From: CAYLSV01 sp964386435
Lineage (GTDB): Bacteria > Planctomycetota > Phycisphaerae > Tepidisphaerales > Tepidisphaeraceae
Length of the DNA stretch: 17,250 nt
Reading direction: 5' to 3'
NCBI GenBank assembly: GCA_964386435.1
Contig: CAYLSV010000076.1
Location: 1-17,250, forward strand
The notes under the pieces are model-generated. The model was not told where the DNA came from. It made no database searches and saw nothing but the letters and a program-made list of their open reading frames with translations. The position numbers and the translations under genes were made by a program. Below are positions 1 to 6,693 of the stretch, piece after piece. Each line of letters begins with the position of its first letter. Position 1 is the first letter of the stretch.

Positions 1-564
1 CAGGTCGAATCCCGCCTTCGCCGCCGCCATCGTCACCGTCACGTCGGCCCGCACGCACGCCTCGCCCAGCGGCTGGCCGGTGTCGCCGTCGAGGCCGCTG
101 GGTAAGTCGATTGCCACGACCGCGGCCGGGAGGTCGTTCATCGCGTGGATGAGTGCTGCCGCGTCGTTGCGGGGCGGCTCGGTGAGGCCGGTGCCGAGCA
201 GGGCGTCGATAATGACATCCGCCGGCTGCCCGATCGCCGCGGCGTCGGCGGGCTGCATCGGCACGCCGAGCTTCCGACAGATCGCGGCATTAACCGCCGC
301 ATCACCCTGCAACTCGGCTGGTGGTTTCGCGTGCAGCAGCACAACCTCCCGGCCCGCCGCCATCAGCAGCCGAGCCGCGGCGTAGCCGTCGCCGCCGTTC
401 TGGCCGCCGCCGGCGACGATCAGCACCCGGCCGGTCAGATAGCTGTCTTGCACCACGTCGGCCACCGCCCGTGCCGCGTTTTCCATCAGCACGACGCCGG
501 GGACGCCGAGGTTGTCGATCAGGTGGCGATCGAGTTGCCGGGCCTCGTCACGGGTCAGCCGCAT
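1..564 (-). CDS. nnrE: NAD(P)H-hydrate epimerase (YjeF N-terminal domain), 3' part cut by window edge
   Basis: The reading frame is open for 188 codons from ATG at 564 down to base 1 with no stop, so the C-terminus lies outside the window. The N-terminus (MRLTRDEARQLDRHLIDNLG) and VLMENAARAVAD are typical of YjeF_N proteins. The nucleotide-binding loop GGGQNGGDGYAAARLL (about residues 52-67) and DVIIDALLGTGL (about 117-128) followed by AIDLPSGLDGDTG (about 151-163) are the family signatures. The family epimerises the R form of damaged NAD(P)H hydrate to the S form used by the ADP/ATP-dependent dehydratase. Whether a dehydratase domain is fused downstream cannot be seen. No Shine-Dalgarno precedes the ATG; a TACGCT hexamer lies 5 nt upstream. 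It is divergent from surE, with 21 bp between the two start codons. Confidence 0.93.
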   Translation of the reverse strand, partial: MRLTRDEARQLDRHLIDNLGVPGVVLMENAARAVADVVQDSYLTGRVLIVAGGGQNGGDGYAAARLLMAAGREVVLLHAKPPAELQGDAAVNAAICRKLGVPMQPADAAAIGQPADVIIDALLGTGLTEPPRNDAAALIHAMNDLPAAVVAIDLPSGLDGDTGQPLGEACVRADVTVTMAAAKAGFDL

Positions 565-569
565 GACCC

Positions 570-579
570 AGCGTACGCT
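570..579. promoter_or_regulatory. Palindromic bidirectional -10-like element between nnrE and surE
   Basis: AGCGTACGCT is a perfect 10-bp palindrome. Read on the plus strand it gives TACGCT ending 6 nt before the surE GTG. Read on the minus strand it gives TACGCT ending 5 nt before the nnrE ATG. The hexamer fits TANNNT, and the spacing would place transcription starts at or within a base or two of both start codons. I see no convincing -35 hexamer on either side. Promoter function is inferred. Confidence 0.5.
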
Positions 580-585
580 GCCCGC

Positions 586-1341
586 GTGCGAATCCTGCTG
601 ACGAACGACGACGGCATCGACGCCCCGGGCATCGCGGCGATGCGGCAAGAGCTGGCCGCCGACCACGACGTGGACGTCGCCGCCCCGGCGACGCCGCAGA
701 GCGCGATGGGGCACGGCATCACGCTCCACAAGCCGCTGATGACCACCCGCCACGACGCCGGCGACTGGCACGGCACGGCCATCGCCGGCAGCCCGGCCGA
801 CTGCGTGAAGCTCGCCGTCGACGCGCTCCTGCCCGCCCGGCCCGATTTATGCGTCAGCGGCATCAACCACGGGGCGAACGTCGGCATCAACGTGCTCTAC
901 AGCGGCACCGTCGCCGCCGCCATCGAGGCCGCGTTCCTCGGCCTGCCGGCCATCGCCGTCTCGCTCTACCAGCGCGAAGACGCCGACAACGACATGCACC
1001 GCGCCGCCCGCTGGGCCATGCCAGTGATCGCGCGACTCGCCGGCGTGGTCAAGCCGGGCGAGGTCGCCAGCATCAACCTGCCCGCGCTGCCGAGCGGCGA
1101 GGAGCCAGCCGGCGTCCGCGTCTGCCGCCAATGTTTGCGGCCCTACACCGACACCTACGAAGCCCGCGACTCGCCCAAGGGCGGCCGGTACTACTGGAAC
1201 ACCAGCGTCTTCAGCCTCCACGACGATACCGACGACAGCGACACCGCCGCCCTTCGTGACGGGCACATCACCGTCACGCCGCTGCACTTTGACCTCACCG
1301 CGCACAACCGCCTAACCGCACTGCGGACGCATCTGGCGTAG
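586..1341 (+). CDS. surE: 5'/3'-nucleotidase SurE
   Basis: This is a 251-residue protein of normal length for the family. It begins MRILLTNDDGIDAPGI, with the metal-binding pair D8-D9. S39 lies in PQSAMGHGITLHKPL. The signature SGINHGANVGINVLYSGTVAAAIEA spans about 91-115 and includes the conserved N94 and YSGT (105-108). The end has the expected ITVTPLHFDLTAH. SurE is a metal-dependent phosphatase acting on nucleoside monophosphates and, in some species, short polyphosphate. The GTG at 586 is chosen because homology starts exactly there; the open frame upstream is only antisense to nnrE. There is no Shine-Dalgarno; the TACGCT hexamer is 6 nt upstream. A glycosyltransferase follows on the same strand, probably co-transcribed. 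Confidence 0.95.
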   Translation: MRILLTNDDGIDAPGIAAMRQELAADHDVDVAAPATPQSAMGHGITLHKPLMTTRHDAGDWHGTAIAGSPADCVKLAVDALLPARPDLCVSGINHGANVGINVLYSGTVAAAIEAAFLGLPAIAVSLYQREDADNDMHRAARWAMPVIARLAGVVKPGEVASINLPALPSGEEPAGVRVCRQCLRPYTDTYEARDSPKGGRYYWNTSVFSLHDDTDDSDTAALRDGHITVTPLHFDLTAHNRLTALRTHLA

Positions 1342-1352
1342 CCGTGAAGAGC

Positions 1353-1387
1353 AACGAACCAGAAACAAATGACAAAGAACAAAGGAC
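1353..1387 (+). repeat. Heptad tandem repeat (five 7-bp units, consensus near AAARRAC)
   Basis: Five consecutive 7-mers read AACGAAC, CAGAAAC, AAATGAC, AAAGAAC, AAAGGAC. This A-rich block stands out from the GC-rich surroundings. It lies between the surE stop and the preferred start of the glycosyltransferase, and its last unit supplies the AAAGGA Shine-Dalgarno-like sequence for GTG 1395. A closely similar array sits at 14937-14964. Confidence 0.6.
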
Positions 1388-1394
1388 ACCTCCG

Positions 1395-2636
1395 GTGCAC
1401 ATCGTCCACGTCATCACCCGCCTGATCGTCGGCGGCGCGCAGGAGAACACGCTGCTCTCCTGCGAGGGGCAGCACGCGCTGGGGCACGAGGTGACGCTGC
1501 TCACCGGCCCGAGCGAGGGGCCGGAGGGGTCGCTCATGGCGCGGGCCGAGGCGGCGGGATATCGCGTGGAAGTCGTCGAGCCGCTGGTCCGCAATCTGCA
1601 ACCGCGGCAGGACTGGGCGGCGTACCGGCAACTTACTGGGCGGCTGCGGGAGCTGCGGCCGGACGTCGTTCACACGCACTCATCGAAGGCCGGCATCATC
1701 GGCCGGTATGCGGCGCGGGCGGCGGGGGTGCCGGGCGTCGTCCACACGATTCATGGCCTGGCCTTCACCGCCGGGGGGCGGCTGGCCAACGCCGCCTTCG
1801 CCCTCGCCGAGCGGCGGGCGGCACCGCTGACTGACAGAATCGTCTGCGTCGCCGACGCGATGGCCGAGCAAAGTCTCGCCCGCGGCATTGGCAAGCCGGG
1901 GCAGTACGTGACGGTGCACAGCGGCATGGACGTCGAGCCGTTCCTTGAGCCGCCTGTGCCGCGTGAGGCGGTGCGGCAACAACTCGGCCTCGAGCCGCAG
2001 CACGTCGCCGTGGGCACCATCGCCCGGCTGTTCGATTTGAAGGGCCACGACGACTTCCTGCACCTCGCCCCGGACCTCTGCCGGCGACTGCCGGAGTTGA
2101 GGTTCGTCTGGATCGGCGACGGCAGCCTGCGGCCACGGCTGGAACGGGATGTCGCCGCCCTGGGTTTGGCCGATCGGTTCATCCTCACCGGCCTCGTGCC
2201 GCCGGGCCGCATCCCGGAGTTGGCGAACGCGCTCGACATCCTCGCCCACCCATCCCGCCGGGAAGGCCTCGCCCGCGCACTGCCGCAGGGGGCACTCGCC
2301 GGCTGCCCGGTCATCGGCTACGCGATCGACGGCAACGCCGAAGGGCTCATCGAGGGCGAGACCGGCCACGCCGTGCCGCCGTTCGACGTCGAGACGTTCG
2401 GCCGGCACATCCGAGAACTCGCCGAGGATCCCGACCGCCGCCGAGCGATGGGGGCGGCGGGGCGGGCGTTTGCCGCCGAGCGGTTCTCGACAGAGACGAT
2501 GGTGCGCCGGCTGGAAGACGTGTACGCGGAGGTTCACTCCACCCCAAAACACAAGCCCGCGACCTCGAGAGGCCGCGGACTTGCGGGAAGGGAGAAAGAT
2601 GCACCATCACGGGCACTCGGCCCGTCTGAGAGATGA
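1395..2636 (+). CDS. GT4-family glycosyltransferase (GT-B fold)
   Basis: The product is 413 residues. The N-terminal Rossmann half has HIVHVITRLIVGGAQENTL (2-20) with a glycine-rich loop, and PDVVHTHSSKAGIIGRYAARAAGVP (89-113) followed by VVHTIHGL, typical of exopolysaccharide/lipopolysaccharide retaining glycosyltransferases. The C-terminal half has GTIARLFDLKGHDDFL (207-222), FVWIGDGSLRPRLE (237-250) and REGLARALPQGALAGCPVIGY (289-309). The usual E-x7-E donor motif reads E290-x7-Q298. GTG 1395 is preferred over GTG 1344 because AAAGGA lies about 8 nt upstream and homology starts there; the earlier start would translate the heptad repeat. The last ~30 residues are low-complexity and run through a terminator-like hairpin. 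The donor and acceptor sugars are unknown. Confidence 0.88.
   Translation: MHIVHVITRLIVGGAQENTLLSCEGQHALGHEVTLLTGPSEGPEGSLMARAEAAGYRVEVVEPLVRNLQPRQDWAAYRQLTGRLRELRPDVVHTHSSKAGIIGRYAARAAGVPGVVHTIHGLAFTAGGRLANAAFALAERRAAPLTDRIVCVADAMAEQSLARGIGKPGQYVTVHSGMDVEPFLEPPVPREAVRQQLGLEPQHVAVGTIARLFDLKGHDDFLHLAPDLCRRLPELRFVWIGDGSLRPRLERDVAALGLADRFILTGLVPPGRIPELANALDILAHPSRREGLARALPQGALAGCPVIGYAIDGNAEGLIEGETGHAVPPFDVETFGRHIRELAEDPDRRRAMGAAGRAFAAERFSTETMVRRLEDVYAEVHSTPKHKPATSRGRGLAGREKDAPSRALGPSER
2552..2583 (-). terminator. Intrinsic-terminator-like hairpin, best oriented for hsp20
   Basis: Two 15-bp arms (2552-2566 and 2569-2583) pair at 13 of 15 positions around a minimal loop. On the minus strand the hairpin is followed by TGTTTTGGGG, a short T-run, so it could end the hsp20 transcript. 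It lies inside the 3' end of the glycosyltransferase reading frame. Confidence 0.5.
2609..2625. terminator. Short perfect hairpin at the glycosyltransferase 3' end
   Basis: ACGGGC and GCCCGT form a perfect 6-bp stem around a 5-nt loop, ending 8 bases before the TGA of the glycosyltransferase. No T-tract follows on either strand, so a terminator role is uncertain. Confidence 0.3.
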
Positions 2637-2640
2637 TACG

Positions 2641-2657
2641 CCGCCGACGCCCGGCGG
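2641..2657 (+). terminator. GC hairpin between convergent glycosyltransferase and hsp20
   Basis: CCGCCG and CGGCGG form a perfect 6-bp stem around a 5-nt loop, followed by TTT. It begins 4 bases after the glycosyltransferase stop and could terminate that transcript before it enters hsp20 antisense. Confidence 0.4.
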
Positions 2658-2718
2658 TTTGCCAAATTGCCCAAACCACCCAAAAAGGGCAGACGGCAGC
2701 GGCTCGGGTCGCGTCAGG

Positions 2719-3168
2719 TCAAGCGATCTCGATCTTGCGGGGCTTGGTCTCCTCCTTCTTCCGCAGCCCCAGATGCAGCACGCCGTCGGCGAGCTTGGCG
2801 TCGACCTGCTGGTCGTCGACCGTGGGCGGCAGATGGAAGCTGCGGCTGAAGTAGGTGTGCCGACGCTCGTGAAGTAACAGCTCGCTGCCCTCGGCCTTGT
2901 CTGCCACCTGCCGCTCGGCGGTGATGGTCAGCGTGTGGTCCTCGAGGGTGACGTTCACCTCGTCCTTCTTGAAGCCGGGCAGTTCGACCTCGAACTGCAA
3001 GCCGTCGGCGTCCTCGCGGACGTCCACGGCGTAGGGCGCGCTGCGCCGCCCGGTGGTGGTGGTCGGCCGGCCGCCGAAGAAGCGGCCCACGAAGTTCTCG
3101 AACTCCCGCTCGACGTCGCTGTACGTGTCGACGGGGTTGCTCCGGCGGACTTGGGTTGGCAATGCCAT
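2719..3168 (-). CDS. Hsp20/alpha-crystallin small heat-shock protein
   Basis: This 149-residue protein fits the bacterial small heat-shock family. The N-terminal arm (1-42) contains EREFENFVGRFFGGRP. The alpha-crystallin domain (about 43-140) includes VDVREDADGLQFEVELPGFKKDEVNVTLEDHTLTI and ends with LADGVLHLGLRKKEETKPRKIEI, the usual A-x-x-x-x-GVL motif. The C-terminal I-x-I (I146-E-I148) is the docking motif used in oligomer assembly. The family acts as an ATP-independent holdase for unfolding proteins. The start is supported by AGGAGA about 8 nt upstream. It is divergent from miaA. I find no CIRCE inverted repeat upstream, so HrcA control is not supported. Confidence 0.95.
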   Translation of the reverse strand: MALPTQVRRSNPVDTYSDVEREFENFVGRFFGGRPTTTTGRRSAPYAVDVREDADGLQFEVELPGFKKDEVNVTLEDHTLTITAERQVADKAEGSELLLHERRHTYFSRSFHLPPTVDDQQVDAKLADGVLHLGLRKKEETKPRKIEIA

Positions 3169-3204
3169 GATTCGGTTCTCCTGTTAAATGCTGGTTGAAG
3201 GGGT

Positions 3205-3221
3205 TGCCCGCGACGCGGGCA
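3205..3221 (-). promoter_or_regulatory. Perfect hairpin in the hsp20 leader
   Basis: TGCCCGCG and CGCGGGCA are perfect inverse complements around a single A, in practice a 6-7 bp stem with a small loop. It lies about 20 nt upstream of the hsp20 Shine-Dalgarno. It could be a leader hairpin or protein-binding palindrome. It does not sequester the Shine-Dalgarno in any pairing I can see, so calling it a thermometer would be speculation. Confidence 0.3.
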
Positions 3222-3320
3222 CTTCGAGTAGAACAATGGCCGTGCCAGCAGCGAAGATCATTCGCTAGTTGTTGTCGTGCAACGACTTGAAGTTTTTCGT
3301 GCCTCGCCGGAAGAAGGGTG

Positions 3321-3326
3321 TAAACT
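3321..3326 (+). promoter_or_regulatory. -10-like hexamer before miaA
   Basis: TAAACT ends 7 nt before the miaA ATG at 3334. It fits the TANNNT pattern found at the other first-gene starts in this window and would give a leaderless or nearly leaderless mRNA. No good -35 hexamer is seen at 16-18 bp. Confidence 0.4.
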
Positions 3327-3333
3327 TGCCGCA

Positions 3334-4239
3334 ATGGCAGGCGTTGCCACAGTGACAGGCGGCCAACTGCTCGGGGTGCTCGGTCCGACCGCCAGCGGCA
3401 AGAGCGGCCTCGCCCTTGCCGCGGCCGAGGCCATCGGCGGGGAGATTCTGGCCGTCGACTCGATGACCATCTACCGCGGCATGGACATCGGCACCGCGAA
3501 GCCCACCGCCGCCGAGCGGGCGCGGGTGCCGCACCACGGACTGGATTTGGCCGAGCCGGCCATGCGGTTCTCGGCGACGCAGTGGCTGGCGGAAGCCGAA
3601 CGAGTCATAACCGATTGTCAGGCCCGCGGCGTGCCATTGGTGGCGGTCGGTGGGACACCGATGTACTGGAAGATGCTGCTCGAGGGCGTCTTTGAAGGTC
3701 CCGCCGCCGACCCGGCACTGCGGGCGGAACTCGAAGCCCAATCGGCCGAGACGTTGCGGGCGGAGCTGGAGCGGGTTGACCCCGTGTCGGCCGAGCGGCT
3801 GCACCTGAACGATCAACGGCGAACCGTGCGGGCCGTCGAAGTCTACCGCCTCACCGGCAAGCCGATCAGCGCGCATCAGACGCAGTGGGAGCAGAACCGC
3901 ACCCGCCACGCCATCCGCCTCTTCGGCCTCCGGTGGGACCGGCCGGCGCTCAACCGGCGGATCAACGCCCGCGCTAAGCAGATGATCGCCGACGGCTGGG
4001 TCGAGGAGGTTCGCCACCTGCTCGCCACCGGCGGCATCGGCCCCACCGCCGCCGAGGCCGTCGGCTACCGCCACCTGATCGAGCACGTCGAAGGCCGCCT
4101 GCCCCTCGCTGACGCGCTGGAACAGGTCAAGATCAAGAGTCGGCAACTGGGCGTTAAGCAGATGCGCTGGTTCCGCCGCTTCCCAACGGTCCGCTGGCTC
4201 GACGCCGAAACGGCAGACGCGAATGCGGTTCTTGAGTGA
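3334..4239 (+). CDS. miaA: tRNA dimethylallyltransferase MiaA
   Basis: The product is 301 residues, normal for MiaA. It transfers a dimethylallyl group from DMAPP to N6 of A37 in tRNAs reading UNN codons. The P-loop is GPTASGKS (17-24). Next comes AVDSMTIYRGMDIGTAKPT, where the usual DS-x-Q reads DSMT, so the conserved Gln is Thr. Then come VPHHGLDL, VGGTPMYWKMLLEG (family GGTGLY), LNDQRRTVRAVEVYRLTGKPIS and GWVEEVRHLL...AAEAVGYRHL. The end, KSRQLGVKQMRWFRR, corresponds to the tRNA-binding TR-x-YAKRQ-x-x-WFR segment. ATG 3334 is preferred over GTG 3277 because homology starts after it and the TAAACT hexamer lies 7 nt upstream. Confidence 0.93.
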   Translation: MAGVATVTGGQLLGVLGPTASGKSGLALAAAEAIGGEILAVDSMTIYRGMDIGTAKPTAAERARVPHHGLDLAEPAMRFSATQWLAEAERVITDCQARGVPLVAVGGTPMYWKMLLEGVFEGPAADPALRAELEAQSAETLRAELERVDPVSAERLHLNDQRRTVRAVEVYRLTGKPISAHQTQWEQNRTRHAIRLFGLRWDRPALNRRINARAKQMIADGWVEEVRHLLATGGIGPTAAEAVGYRHLIEHVEGRLPLADALEQVKIKSRQLGVKQMRWFRRFPTVRWLDAETADANAVLE

Positions 4240-4252
4240 ATCTCGCGGGGCA

Positions 4253-4277
4253 ACCGCCCAGCCCGCGGTCGGGCGGT
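4253..4277. terminator. Hairpin between convergent miaA and receptor remnant
   Basis: ACCGCCC and GGGCGGT form a perfect 7-bp stem around an 11-nt GC-rich loop, 13 bases after the miaA stop. No T-tract follows in either direction. It may serve both convergent genes. Confidence 0.4.
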
Positions 4278-4298
4278 GGCGTCTTGACAACTCGCAGG

Positions 4299-4832
4299 TC
4301 AGGCCGCACGGCGTTCGATCATTGACGATAAGTCACCGGCGGCTTGCTGGAGCAGTTGGCCTTGCTTCTGCAGTTCATGGGCGGCGGCGGCGGATTGCTC
4401 GGCCCCGGCGGCGGTTTGCTGCGTGACGTCGCTGATCTGGCCGACCGACCCGGCCGATTGGGTGACGCCGGCGGTTTGACGCTGACTGGCCTCATCGATC
4501 TCGGCGAAAACGGTGCCGAGGTCCATGGCGAGTTGGGTGACGGTGTCGAGCTGCTCGGTGGCGCTGGTGGCAAGCATCACGCCCTCGGCCCCGGCGGCGA
4601 TTTGTTGCTCGGCCTGCTGGAGCAGCCGCTGCTTGTCGTAGGCACCGGCCTCGTGGGCGGCGCTGACTTGCCGGCGGACTTCCTCGGCCTGGATCACGGC
4701 ATTACGCATCGACTGCCGGGCCATCTCGACACCTTGCTCGCGGACGGCGTTGCGTTCAAGAACAATGGCGGCGGTGGCGGTGGTGACAATGCCGAGGCCG
4801 ACGGCCAGGGTGATTTTTGTTCCGAGCAACAT
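4299..4832 (-). CDS. Internally deleted methyl-accepting chemotaxis receptor-like protein
   Basis: The product is 177 residues. Residues 5-25 are one transmembrane helix. Residues 36-70 (EMARQSMRNAVIQAEEVRRQVSAAHEAGAYDKQRLL) resemble the start of a Tll0287/DUF3365-type sensory domain, from memory. From about residue 75 the sequence is a coiled coil matching the far C-terminal arm of a receptor signalling domain: FAEIDEASQRQTAGVTQSAGSVGQISDVTQQTAAGAEQSAAAAHELQKQGQLLQQ. The rest of the sensor, the HAMP domain and the kinase-contact hairpin tip (normally TNLLALNAAIEAARAGE-like) are absent. The frame is intact and has a GGAGAG Shine-Dalgarno about 7 nt before ATG. No che genes are nearby. It could be a decayed receptor or a small membrane protein that pairs with full receptors. 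Confidence 0.75.
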   Translation of the reverse strand: MLLGTKITLAVGLGIVTTATAAIVLERNAVREQGVEMARQSMRNAVIQAEEVRRQVSAAHEAGAYDKQRLLQQAEQQIAAGAEGVMLATSATEQLDTVTQLAMDLGTVFAEIDEASQRQTAGVTQSAGSVGQISDVTQQTAAGAEQSAAAAHELQKQGQLLQQAAGDLSSMIERRAA

Positions 4833-4861
4833 GAGGCGTCTCTCCGGCAGCGGCGGCTAGA

Positions 4862-4884
4862 CGCAGGGCGATAATTACCCTGCG
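4862..4884. promoter_or_regulatory. 23-bp interrupted palindrome upstream of the receptor remnant
   Basis: CGCAGGG and CCCTGCG are perfect inverted arms separated by the AT-rich 9-mer CGATAATTA. The centre is about 40 bp upstream of the receptor-remnant ATG (minus strand), within the divergent gap before ccsA. The layout suggests an operator overlapping a promoter for the minus-strand gene; the -10-like ATAATT lies at its centre. Function is inferred. Confidence 0.4.
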
Positions 4885-5025
4885 GGAGACTTGAACATCG
4901 ACCGCAATGCAGAGGCCGCTGTACCCGAAGAGGTATCCGTGGCCGTGATTCCATGGTCGTGCCGGCGCGGTTCGGTGTGTCAGCCGGTCGCAGGGCCGCG
5001 GCGACCCGGTCGGGGGCCGTTGGCG

Positions 5026-5031
5026 TAACGT
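5026..5031 (+). promoter_or_regulatory. -10-like hexamer before the ccsA-like gene
   Basis: TAACGT ends 5 nt before ATG 5037. It matches the TANNNT-plus-5-to-7 arrangement at other first genes here and helps choose 5037 over the upstream ATG at 4953. Confidence 0.35.
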
Positions 5032-5036
5032 GGTTG

Positions 5037-6689
5037 ATGCTTCGCCCGATCGCGTGTCTTTTGCTGCTGGTTGCGTTGGCCCCGGCGACGGCGCGGGGGC
5101 AGACGACGCTGACCGATGTCAACGTCGACCCGATCCGGGCGATCTCGGTGCAGCACAACCAGACGCTCAAAACCCTTGACACCTTCGCCCGCGGCGTGGT
5201 CGCCCAGATCCACGGCAACAGCACGATCAACGGCCAGGACCCGGTCTGGACGCTGCTCGACATGGCTTACCGCGGCGACGAGTATCGGGCGATGCCGCTG
5301 GTGAAGATCCGGCACGCCCCGATCCGGCGGGAGCTGATCGACGGCCACGTTTTGCCGCCGGAGGTGGCGGGCGATCTGCAGGCCAGCGGGTTCCTCAGCT
5401 ACGACGATCTGACCCGGCCGGCGGTGGTGCGGTTCCTGGAGAACCAGGCTTTGTCGGCGGCGCACAAGCAGCAGGCGGTGCAAGAGCTTGTCGCGGCATT
5501 GGGTTGGCTGGAAGCCCTTACCGGCGACGACCTGCTGCTGCCGCCGGCGGCGTTGGTGCCGCCGCCGGGACTGCCGCCGGGCCACGGCGTCGACGACGGG
5601 CACAACCACAAGGAAGACACCGTTTGGCGGCAACTCAGCCACAGCAGCGAGCTGGGGCTGCCGCCGGGTTATGACGCGGCAACGCTGACGGCGGTGATTG
5701 ATGCCGCCCGGTCGCTGCGGTCGGCGTGGCAGGGCGGCGACGCAATTCAAGCTCAAGCGGCGGTTGATGAGGTCGCCGCGACGTTGCCGCAGGTGCGGCC
5801 TGAACTCTACCCCTCGCCCGGCAAGCGGGAGGCGGAGCTTTGGTACAACAAGCTCGGCCGCGGCACGCTGCTGGGGTCGGCCATCTACTTCGTCGCCTTC
5901 ACGCTGCTGCTGCTGCGGGGCGTGACCGGCAAGACCGCCTTCGGCACGGCCGGCACGGTATTCCTCGGCGGGGCACTCATCGTCCACACCGCCGCCATCG
6001 GCGTGCGGTGGTGGCTGGTCGACAAGAGCATTGACGACGCCTGGCTGTCGATCCCGATCAAGAATCAGTTCGAGAGCGTGATGTTCAGCGCGTGGTTCGG
6101 AGCGATCGTCGGGCTGGGTTTGGAGCTGTGGAAGCGGATCGGCTTCTTCGGGGCGGCGGCGGGGTTCGTCGGGTGGCTGAGTCTGGTGTCGCTGTTCGCC
6201 TCGCCGTACGTCTTCGGCATCGACGCCGGGGCCGAGATCACGCCACAGGCCGGCATTCTGATGACGAACTGGCTGTACATCCACGTCACCACCGTGACGG
6301 CCAGCTATGCCGTGATCGCGATGACGTTCCTGCTGGGCGTCGTTTGGATCGGCGGCCGACTCTTCGGCATGAACAGCGGCACGCTGCGGCTCATCGACTC
6401 GTGCAACCTCGTGCTGCTGCAGCTCGCCTTCTGGACGCTGGGCGTCGGCATCGTGCTTGGGGCCCTTTGGGCCGACGTCTCCTGGGGCCGGCCGTGGGGC
6501 TGGGACCCGAAGGAAACCTTCGCCCTCGTCACCTGGCTCGTTTACCTGATTATCGTCCACATCCGCATCGTCACCCCGGTGAACAAGGCCCTGTGGACCA
6601 GCATCCTCTCGATCATCGGCTTCGGCGTCATGCTGTTCAACTGGATCGGCGTCAACTACTTCCTCGTCGGCCTGCACAGCTATGCGTGA
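5037..6689 (+). CDS. CcsA/ResC-type cytochrome c biogenesis membrane protein with large exported N-terminal domain
   Basis: The product is 550 residues. Residues 1-21 form a signal peptide (hydrophobic LLLLVALAPATARG). About 22-270 is a soluble, probably periplasmic, domain of unknown fold. Several transmembrane helices follow from about 275 to 535. The haem-handling tryptophan-rich WWD motif is clear: W478-ADVSW-GRPW-GWDPKETFALVTW (to about 500). Conserved His candidates are H317 (IVHTAA), H416 (NWLYIHV) and H547 (GLHSYA at the C-terminus). System II CcsA works with CcsB/ResB to export haem and attach it to CxxCH apocytochromes. No ResB gene is adjacent. ATG 4953 would put charged residues before the signal peptide, so 5037 is preferred. 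An inverted-repeat element follows. Confidence 0.88.
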   Translation: MLRPIACLLLLVALAPATARGQTTLTDVNVDPIRAISVQHNQTLKTLDTFARGVVAQIHGNSTINGQDPVWTLLDMAYRGDEYRAMPLVKIRHAPIRRELIDGHVLPPEVAGDLQASGFLSYDDLTRPAVVRFLENQALSAAHKQQAVQELVAALGWLEALTGDDLLLPPAALVPPPGLPPGHGVDDGHNHKEDTVWRQLSHSSELGLPPGYDAATLTAVIDAARSLRSAWQGGDAIQAQAAVDEVAATLPQVRPELYPSPGKREAELWYNKLGRGTLLGSAIYFVAFTLLLLRGVTGKTAFGTAGTVFLGGALIVHTAAIGVRWWLVDKSIDDAWLSIPIKNQFESVMFSAWFGAIVGLGLELWKRIGFFGAAAGFVGWLSLVSLFASPYVFGIDAGAEITPQAGILMTNWLYIHVTTVTASYAVIAMTFLLGVVWIGGRLFGMNSGTLRLIDSCNLVLLQLAFWTLGVGIVLGALWADVSWGRPWGWDPKETFALVTWLVYLIIVHIRIVTPVNKALWTSILSIIGFGVMLFNWIGVNYFLVGLHSYA

Positions 6690-6693
6690 TTTG

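Noticed and set aside
2599..2718. ATG at 2599 preceded by GGGAG, possible small gene downstream of the glycosyltransferase
   Set aside because: The frame (MHHHGHSARLRDD...) runs antisense into hsp20, contains the hairpins, and has no recognisable features.
3169..3333. CIRCE or ROSE-type heat-shock control of hsp20
   Set aside because: No TTAGCACTC-N9-GAGTGCTAA repeat is present, and no leader segment pairs with the AGGAG Shine-Dalgarno. Only an unrelated GC hairpin is seen.
4953..5036. Upstream ATG for the ccsA-like gene
   Set aside because: It would add 28 basic residues before a clear signal peptide. ATG 5037 fits the signal peptide and has TAACGT 5 nt upstream.
4980..6677. 565-codon minus-strand frame opposite ccsA
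   Set aside because: It overlaps the whole CcsA-like gene with its WWD motif, and the translation is His/Arg/Pro/Gln-rich with no domain.
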